Assembly (NCBI GenBank): GCA_005772945.1
Contig: SXIE01000255.1
Coordinates: forward strand, 1-10,996
Direction: 5' to 3'
Length of the DNA: 10,996 nt
Origin: Pseudomonadota bacterium
GTDB lineage: Bacteria; Myxococcota; UBA9042; PHBI01
Shown: one piece after another, positions 6,572-10,996 of the stretch
Position numbering within the stretch: the stretch's first letter is position 1
Layout of the letters: every line of letters begins with the position of its first letter
Notes under the pieces: model-generated
Told to the model about the DNA's origin: nothing
Seen by the model: only the letters and a program-made list of their open reading frames with translations
Database searches by the model: none
Program-made: the position numbers and the translations under genes

Positions 6572-6600
6572 TGGCCGATCCACCCGCGTCGGGTCGGCCA
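6572..6600. repeat. Nested inverted repeat TGGCCGA...TCGGCCA
   Basis: The outer 7-bp arms TGGCCGA (6572-6578) and TCGGCCA (6594-6600) enclose an inner hairpin ACCCG-CGT-CGGGT (6582-6594); the T at 6594 could pair in only one of the two stems. Another direct TGGCCGA lies at 6545-6551. It could be an operator or a leader structure of the Cys-rich lipoprotein gene; there is no T-run. Confidence 0.5.
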
Positions 6601-6633
6601 CGGCTGCGGGTCTCCGGAAAGACCCTGCTCCGG

Positions 6634-6653
6634 CTGGGGTCTCGAGACCCCAG
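6634..6653. repeat. 20-bp perfect palindrome CTGGGGTCTC|GAGACCCCAG
   Basis: The dyad is perfect over 20 bp and extends to 28 bp (6630-6657) with one mismatch at 6633/6654. It lies between two co-directional lipoprotein genes, 108 bp beyond the stop of the upstream one. No T-run follows on either strand. A dimeric regulator site is more likely than a terminator. Its core GGTCTCGAGACC recurs inside the kinase-like gene at 9881-9892. Confidence 0.7.
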
Positions 6654-6761
6654 TCGGCTCGGGCCGCACGAACGGCCGCATACCCAGGTTCTGCGCGGCT
6701 CGGCGATCGGGAGCCGGCGGGGGCGACTCCGTGGTGAGGCCACTCGGCCCCACCGCCCCGC

Positions 6762-7457
6762 TCAGTCGAACGGAAGGCGCGTCGGATCGAGCGTCAGCAC
6801 ATGCAGGAACTCGCTCTCGAACGCCGGGTCCTCGGGCACCTTCTGCGCGTGGATGACGATGGCGCGCTGGCCGGTCGGGTCCCAGGCGAGCGTGCGGATC
6901 TCGATCGTGGCGGGCGTCCCGTCGGCGGCCGCGAGTCGCGGTATCCTCAGATAGGGGACCGACCGCTCGCCGCGCATCACATAGACGACGAGCGCGTCGG
7001 CGACGTCGGCGGCCACCAGCGACAGGCCCTCGGGACCGGGGGCCGTACGCGACGAGATGGGCGGGGGCGCAATCGGCTCGAGCGCGCGCCGCGCCTGCTT
7101 CTCTGTCGGCTTCTCGATGAACGACTGAAAGAGCCAGGCCTTGATCGGCTTGGTCGCGAAGCTCGCTCCCCCGCCGACGAGGTCGACGAGCTGGAAGCTG
7201 TCGCCGACCATCTCGTCCTCGGCCCGGATGAGCGCGCGCGTGCCGTCGGCCGAGAAGGCGACGACCTTGAAGCGCCTCTCGCGATCGCGCTGAAGCGAGT
7301 CGCGCGGGACGTCGAAGGGCTTGCCGGCGGTCTTGGGCGCGGGCGGACACGTCTCGCAAAACGGCGGCGGCGGGCACTCGACGGCCTTGCCCGAAGCGCA
7401 GCCCAAGCCGGCGACGGCAGCAGAGAGGCTCGCAGCGACAACGATCGAGAGGCGCAT
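6762..7457 (-). CDS. Hypothetical lipoprotein with beta-propeller-like strands
   Basis: A 231-aa protein with a signal peptide MRLSIVVAASLSAAVAGLGC; the putative lipid Cys is residue 20, and -3 is Gly, which is atypical. AGGAG lies about nine bases before the ATG at 7457. The mature N-terminus has a Pro/Cys segment (CPPPPFCETCPP). Two stretches, FKVVAFSADGTRALIRAED and IRTLAWDPTGQRAIVIHAQK, have the 'strand - DGT/PTG - strand' form seen in TolB/WD40-like propeller blades, but only two are evident, too few for a full propeller. The family is not recognised. It is transcribed divergently from the DprE1-like gene across 152 bp and in the same direction as the Cys-rich lipoprotein downstream. Confidence 0.68.
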   Translation of the reverse strand: MRLSIVVAASLSAAVAGLGCASGKAVECPPPPFCETCPPAPKTAGKPFDVPRDSLQRDRERRFKVVAFSADGTRALIRAEDEMVGDSFQLVDLVGGGASFATKPIKAWLFQSFIEKPTEKQARRALEPIAPPPISSRTAPGPEGLSLVAADVADALVVYVMRGERSVPYLRIPRLAAADGTPATIEIRTLAWDPTGQRAIVIHAQKVPEDPAFESEFLHVLTLDPTRLPFD

Positions 7458-7492
7458 GGGCAGGCTCCTGGGTGAGGCCGCGCGAGGCTCTT

Positions 7493-7498
7493 ATCATA
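7493..7498 (-). promoter_or_regulatory. Possible -10 box (TATGAT) for the minus-strand lipoprotein
   Basis: On the minus strand TATGAT matches TATAAT at five of six positions and lies 35 bases upstream of the ATG at 7457. It sits in an unusually AT-rich patch of the 152-bp divergent intergenic region (7458-7609). No good -35 is found at 16-18 bp, so this is only a candidate. No promoter for the divergent DprE1-like gene could be identified. Confidence 0.3.
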
Positions 7499-7609
7499 GA
7501 TCGCGCGCGTTGGTTTTGATTGCATCGTCCGTGGCCCGGAGGCACCTTCGCGCGACATCGATCGCGGTCCAGCGCGTCCCGCGCGCTTCGCGAGATCACG
7601 GGGGGCGAC

Positions 7610-9007
7610 GTGGCCGAGTGGGTGAGACAGAGCCTCAGTGGATGGGGACATTACCCGGTCGTCGAGACGGACGTCGCGCGCGCCGAGTCGCGTGAGGGCA
7701 CCATTCGCCTCGCGCGCGACGGACGTGACGCGGACCGAGGCGGGGTGCTCGCGCATGGCCTCGGGCGCAGCTACGGGGACACCGCCCTGCTCGCGGACGG
7801 CCACGTGATCCTGACGCGGCGCCTCGATCGCCTCCTCGACTTCGATCCGGCGACGGGTTGGCTGCACTGCGAGTCGGGCGTCTCTTACGAGGATCTGCTG
7901 CGCGTCTTCGTCCCGCGCGGGTTCTTCCCGCCAGTCACGCCGGGCACGCAATTCGTGACGATGGGCGGCGCGCTCGGCTGCGATGTCCACGGCAAGAACC
8001 ATCACCGCGACGGGTCGTTCTCGACGCACGTGCGCGCGTTCGAGCTGCTCCTCTCGTCGGGCGACGTGCTGCGTGTCACGCGCGAGACGCACCCGGCGCT
8101 GTTCCGCGCGACCGTCGGCGGCATGGGTCTCACGGGGATCGTGCTCTCACTCGAGCTCAAGCTGACGCCGATCGCGAACCCGTGGATCGCGATGGAGTCG
8201 ATCCGCGTCGAGAACCTCGATCACTTCTTCGAGGTCTCGCGAGAGAGCCAGGGCCAGACCCACACGGTCAGCTGGATCGATTGCACGACGCGCGGCGCGG
8301 CGATGGGGCGCGGGATCTTCATGCGCGGTCACCACGCGGCGGCCGGCGTGGAAGGCGCCCCCGGGCTCATGGCGCGCGTGAAGGACGCGGCGCCCGCAGC
8401 GCTCGACATGCCGCTGGATGCGCCCGGATGGTTGCTCAACCATGCAACGGTTCGCGCCTTCAACGAGGTCTATTTCCGCAAACACCCCAAGGGCCTGAAG
8501 CAGAGCGTTCAGCACTACGAGCCGTTCTTCTATCCGCTCGACGCGGTGCGGCGTTGGAACCGGATCTACGGTCGCCGGGGCTTTCTGCAGTACCAGCTGG
8601 TCGTGCCGCCGGACCCCGATCACCGCGCCCTGCGGGCCGCGCTCGAGGCGGTCACGGCCTCGGGCTTCGCCTCGTTCCTGGCGGTCATCAAGGAGTTCGG
8701 CCCCGAGGACCATGGCTTGCTGTCCTTCCCGCGACCGGGCGTCACGCTCGCGCTCGACTTCGCGAACCATGGTGCGCCGCTGCTGGAGCTCTTCGAGCGG
8801 CTCGACGCGATCGTCATGGAGGCCGGCGGGCGCGTCTACCTCGGCAAAGATGCGCGTCTCGGGCGCGCGGCCTTCCAGCAGATGTACCCGGAGTGGGCGG
8901 CCTGGAAAGCCATCCGCGATGAGTACGACCCGACCGGCACCTGGCGCTCCGAGCTCGGAGCGCGCCTTGGTTTGATCGATCCGACCACCACGCACAGGGG
9001 GGCCTGA
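7610..9007 (+). CDS. dprE1: DprE1-like FAD-dependent decaprenylphosphoryl-ribose 2'-oxidase
   Basis: A 465-aa enzyme close in length to Mycobacterium tuberculosis DprE1 (461 aa). DprE1 oxidises the C2' hydroxyl of polyprenylphosphoryl-beta-D-ribose to the 2'-keto intermediate using FAD. The start is taken as GTG 7610, preceded by GGGGGG and giving a normal N-terminus (SLSGWGHYP). GTG 7622 is an alternative. FAD-domain motifs are GLGRSYGD (50-57), the PVTPGTQFVTMGGALGCDVHGKNHH block (about 107-132) and ATVGGMGLTG. The C-terminal substrate domain has FGPEDHGLLSFPRPGVTLALDF and VYLGKDARLG. K413 aligns with the catalytic Lys 418 of the M. tuberculosis enzyme. Position 381 is Ala where the mycobacterial enzyme has Cys 387. 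The stop overlaps the reductase start (TGATG), which is the classical pairing. A D-arabinono-lactone-oxidase-type flavoenzyme is the only close alternative; the partner gene argues against it. Confidence 0.9.
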   Translation: MAEWVRQSLSGWGHYPVVETDVARAESREGTIRLARDGRDADRGGVLAHGLGRSYGDTALLADGHVILTRRLDRLLDFDPATGWLHCESGVSYEDLLRVFVPRGFFPPVTPGTQFVTMGGALGCDVHGKNHHRDGSFSTHVRAFELLLSSGDVLRVTRETHPALFRATVGGMGLTGIVLSLELKLTPIANPWIAMESIRVENLDHFFEVSRESQGQTHTVSWIDCTTRGAAMGRGIFMRGHHAAAGVEGAPGLMARVKDAAPAALDMPLDAPGWLLNHATVRAFNEVYFRKHPKGLKQSVQHYEPFFYPLDAVRRWNRIYGRRGFLQYQLVVPPDPDHRALRAALEAVTASGFASFLAVIKEFGPEDHGLLSFPRPGVTLALDFANHGAPLLELFERLDAIVMEAGGRVYLGKDARLGRAAFQQMYPEWAAWKAIRDEYDPTGTWRSELGARLGLIDPTTTHRGA

Positions 9008-9744
9008 TGGCCACCGCGATCGTCTTCGGCGTCACCTCGCGCATTGCCCGCGAGACCGCCTTGCGCTTTGCCGAGCGCGGCATGACCGTCATCGTGACCG
9101 GGCGCGATCCGGCCGAGCTCGAGCGCATTGCGGCCGACGTCCGCGTGCGCACGGGCGCCACGGCCGTCGCGCAGGCCTTCGACGCGCGCGACGCGCTCGC
9201 CCACCGCGGCCTCATCGCCGATCTCGAAGCGGCCCACGGACCCATCGAGTACGCGGTCTTGGCCTTCGGTGACATGGGCGAGCAGCGGCAGGCCGAGCAC
9301 GATCCGGATCTGCTCGTGCGCGTCCTGGAAACGAACTTCGTCGGCGCCGCGGCCTTGTGCGAAGCGCTCGCGGAGCCGATGGCCGAGCGCGGGCGCGGCG
9401 GCATCGCGGTGCTGGGCTCGGTGGCCGGGGACCGCGGTCGCCAATCCAACTACATCTACGGCAGCGCCAAGGGCGGGCTCGCGGTGTACCTACAGGGCCT
9501 GCGCAACCGCCTGTTCGCTCGCGGGGTCCACGTCATGACGGTCAAGCTCGGCTTCATCGACACGCGCATGACGTGGGGGCTCAAGACCAAGATCCCGATC
9601 GCCTCGCCCGAGGCCGCGAGCCGTGCCATCGTCGGCGGGCTCGACCGGCGGGTCGATACGCTCTATTACCCGGCTTTCTGGCGGGTCGTGATGACGGTCC
9701 TGCGCCATGTTCCGGAGCGGGCCTTCAAACGCCTCTCGCTGTGA
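9007..9744 (+). CDS. dprE2: DprE2-like SDR reductase (decaprenylphospho-2-keto-pentose 2-reductase)
   Basis: A 245-aa short-chain dehydrogenase. It would reduce the 2'-keto sugar made by the preceding enzyme with NAD(P)H, giving polyprenylphosphoryl-beta-D-arabinose. The start overlaps the upstream stop (TGATG), with AGGGGGG four bases ahead. The cofactor loop is GVTSRIAR (residues 8-15), with only one Gly, as in other DprE2-type proteins, in place of TGxxxGxG. The catalytic set is present: N110 in ETNFVG, S138 in LGSVAG, and Y151-GSA-K155. The C-terminus has hydrophobic and basic residues (FWRVVMTVLRHVPERAFKRL) that may touch the membrane, where the lipid-linked substrate lies. Assignment relies on its coupling to the DprE1-like gene; alone it would be a generic SDR. 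Confidence 0.88.
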   Translation: MATAIVFGVTSRIARETALRFAERGMTVIVTGRDPAELERIAADVRVRTGATAVAQAFDARDALAHRGLIADLEAAHGPIEYAVLAFGDMGEQRQAEHDPDLLVRVLETNFVGAAALCEALAEPMAERGRGGIAVLGSVAGDRGRQSNYIYGSAKGGLAVYLQGLRNRLFARGVHVMTVKLGFIDTRMTWGLKTKIPIASPEAASRAIVGGLDRRVDTLYYPAFWRVVMTVLRHVPERAFKRLSL

Positions 9745-9791
9745 GCCCCTCTCTTTCGGTCGCGCCCCCCCCGTTATAAGCTCTTGAGATT

Positions 9792-9813
9792 AAGGGGGCC
9801 GTCTCTCCCCCTT
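9792..9813. other. Hairpin AAGGGGG...CCCCCTT
   Basis: Seven-bp perfect arms (9792-9798 and 9807-9813) enclose an 8-base loop, in the 103-bp gap between the reductase and kinase-like genes. No T-run follows, so termination of the dprE pair here is possible but unproven. A preceding TTATAA (9774-9779) is the most AT-rich spot of the gap and might be a -10 element for the next gene; no -35 is clear. Confidence 0.4.
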
Positions 9814-9818
9814 CCGCG

Positions 9819-9841
9819 CCGACGTTCTGCCCGACGTTCTG
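9819..9841. repeat. Direct repeat of CCGACGTTCTG (two copies, 12-bp period)
   Basis: Two identical 11-bp copies at 9819-9829 and 9831-9841 lie immediately before the kinase-like gene's ATG at 9848. The spacing is about one helical turn, which fits tandem binding of a regulator. They occupy the place where a Shine-Dalgarno would be expected, and only a weak GGA is present. Confidence 0.6.
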
Positions 9842-9847
9842 GATTCC

Positions 9848-10996
9848 ATGCCTGAAGCTCTTCGGATCTGCCCCCAGTGTGGTCTCGAGACCACCGGCGC
9901 CGTGTGCGCCCGGGACGGATTTGCCACGGTCACGCGTGGGCGCATCGGCGGCGACGCCGCTGGGCGCGAGGGGCAGACGATCGGGGCGCGCTACCGGCTC
10001 GATCAGACGCTCGAGTCGAGCCCGATTGGGGTCTTATACCGTGGCCAGGATCTGGTGCGAATGCGCCCCGTCACGGTGCGCGTCTTCGCGGCCGGCTACT
10101 CGGCCAATCTGGGTCTGGTCGCGCGCTTCCAGCAGGAAGGGCAGCTCCTTCCCGGGCTGGTGCATCCGAACGTCCTGCAGACGATCGAGCACGGGATCGC
10201 CGACGACGGCGCCCTCTTCCAGGCCATGGACGGCGCGTACGGGCCGACGCTTGCCGAGGTGCTGCAGCGCGAGGGACCGCTCGAGCCCGACCGCGCGACG
10301 ATGTTCGGTCTACAGATCGCGTCGGCCCTCGCGACCGCGCACGCGCAGGGGATCCTGCATCGCTCGCTGTCGCTCGAGAGCGTGCTGCTGACGAGCACCG
10401 CGGCGGCCGGGACCGGCGACCTCATCAAGGTGCGTGACTTCGGCCTCGTCCGGATTCTGGCCGACGAAAACGCCGCGAACTTCCAATATCCGATCGAGCT
10501 CGGACCCGCGTGGCGCACGCTCGCACCCGAGCAAGCGCGCGGCAAAGGGATCTCGGGCCACGCGGACGTCTACGCGATCGGCGCCCTGCTCTACGAGCTC
10601 TTGACGGGCCGCCCGGTGTTCCAGGAGCAGAGCTCGGCGGACCTCATGGTCGCACACATGGTCAAGATGCCGGCCGCCCTGGGGGGTGTCGAGCGGACGG
10701 GCGCCCCGGTGCCGACGGTGCTCGCCGAGCTCATTCATCGGTGCCTCGAGAAGAAGCCTTGGAATCGCCCCGACGGGGCCGAGAAGCTGCTCGCGCTGCT
10801 CGACGGATTGGCGCGGCAGATGGGACTCGGAGCGCAGCAGCGCTTGTCCGACGGCCCTCCGGCGCTGCCGGCGGCAGTCGCGCAGGCGCTGGCGCGCGCG
10901 CCGCGCACGAGCGAGCGTTCGCGGCCGCAAACCGCGACCAAGACGGCGCTCGCGGCTGCCGCACCGCTTCCGTCGGAGCCGACGCCGCCCACCAGC
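9848..10996 (+). CDS. Zinc-ribbon Hanks-type (pseudo)kinase, N-terminal 383 residues (3' end outside window)
   Basis: The ATG at 9848 opens an uninterrupted frame to the window end. Residues 8-23 form a zinc-ribbon-like motif, CPQC then CARD, frequent at the start of myxobacterial Ser/Thr kinases. The kinase fold follows from about residue 43. The region that should be the Gly-rich loop reads LESSPIGVLYRG (55-66) and lacks the usual first glycines. The VAIK Lys is Arg (VTVRVF, R78). The alpha-C Glu is present (E97). The catalytic loop is HRSLSLES (171-178), where kinases have HRDLKPxN, so the catalytic Asp, Lys and Asn are all Ser. DFG (197-199), LAPEQ (225-229) and HADVYAIG with D240 are retained. 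From about residue 335 an Ala/Pro-rich linker runs off the window. It is most probably a pseudokinase acting as a scaffold or allosteric partner. Shine-Dalgarno support for the start is weak. Confidence 0.82.
   Translation, partial: MPEALRICPQCGLETTGAVCARDGFATVTRGRIGGDAAGREGQTIGARYRLDQTLESSPIGVLYRGQDLVRMRPVTVRVFAAGYSANLGLVARFQQEGQLLPGLVHPNVLQTIEHGIADDGALFQAMDGAYGPTLAEVLQREGPLEPDRATMFGLQIASALATAHAQGILHRSLSLESVLLTSTAAAGTGDLIKVRDFGLVRILADENAANFQYPIELGPAWRTLAPEQARGKGISGHADVYAIGALLYELLTGRPVFQEQSSADLMVAHMVKMPAALGGVERTGAPVPTVLAELIHRCLEKKPWNRPDGAEKLLALLDGLARQMGLGAQQRLSDGPPALPAAVAQALARAPRTSERSRPQTATKTALAAAAPLPSEPTPPTS

Larger units (their letters stand above)
6509..6761. other. 253-bp intergenic region with palindromes
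   Basis: This is the gap between the two minus-strand lipoprotein genes. No credible gene is seen. It contains the Shine-Dalgarno of the Cys-rich gene (complement of about 6511-6518), a nested inverted repeat (6572-6600) and a 20-bp palindrome (6634-6653). Its length and structure suggest the Cys-rich gene has its own promoter, though no clear -35/-10 pair is visible. Confidence 0.5.

Noticed and set aside
6634..6653. Intrinsic terminator of the minus-strand lipoprotein at 6762-7457
   Set aside because: The stem is strong but no T-run follows on either strand, and it lies over 100 bp past the stop.
5486..6856. 456-codon plus-strand frame opposite the Cys-rich lipoprotein
   Set aside because: It is low-complexity Ala/Gly/Val/Asp with no motif. 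The minus strand has a ribosome site, signal peptide and ordered cysteines.
6571..6954. Plus-strand 127-codon frame in the 253-bp gap
   Set aside because: It has no ribosome site, an Arg/Ser-rich composition and overlaps the real minus-strand lipoprotein gene.

Overview
This is a GC-rich window from a Gram-negative bacterium, most probably a Myxococcota (deltaproteobacterial) lineage. The taxonomic call is inference. It rests on strong G/C third-position bias, several lipoproteins, a Cys-rich lipoprotein and a caspase-like lipoprotein with an EF-hand loop, and a kinase-like protein with the N-terminal zinc-ribbon layout common in myxobacterial Hanks-type kinases. No RNA gene, CRISPR array or transposase was found.

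Layout. (1) Positions 1-4669, + strand: four genes chained by 4-base ATGA/GTGA stop/start overlaps. They are the end of a TesB-like acyl-CoA thioesterase, a clan-CD caspase-like lipoprotein with a Ser/Asn hexanucleotide microsatellite, an RlmD/TrmA-type RNA m5U methyltransferase, and a lipoprotein whose C-terminal part resembles the SecD periplasmic head domain. (2) Positions 4670-5203: three tandem 39-bp repeats, then a 68-aa gene with a very strong Shine-Dalgarno and a palindrome over its start codon, then a fourth partial repeat copy and a clear intrinsic terminator. (3) Positions 5204-7457, - strand: a Cys-rich lipoprotein and a second, shorter lipoprotein, separated by 253 bp that hold a 20-bp perfect palindrome and a nested hairpin. 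(4) Positions 7610-9744, + strand: a coupled DprE1/DprE2-type pair (FAD oxidase and SDR reductase) that would epimerise a polyprenylphosphoryl ribose to the arabinose form. (5) Positions 9848-10996, + strand, open at the window end: a zinc-ribbon protein with a Hanks-kinase fold that lacks the VAIK Lys and the HRD Asp, so a probable pseudokinase.

How the genes fit together. Only the DprE1/DprE2 pair forms a recognisable pathway: oxidation and then reduction at C2' of polyprenyl-phospho-ribose, supplying an arabinofuranose donor for a surface glycan. The first operon mixes RNA modification, thioester hydrolysis and two envelope lipoproteins, so its shared purpose is unknown. I see no defence island or obvious new multigene system. 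The points most worth a second look are the pseudokinase, the small gene bracketed by the 39-bp repeat family, the caspase-like lipoprotein with its repeat linker, and the natural alanine in DprE1 at the benzothiazinone-target cysteine position.
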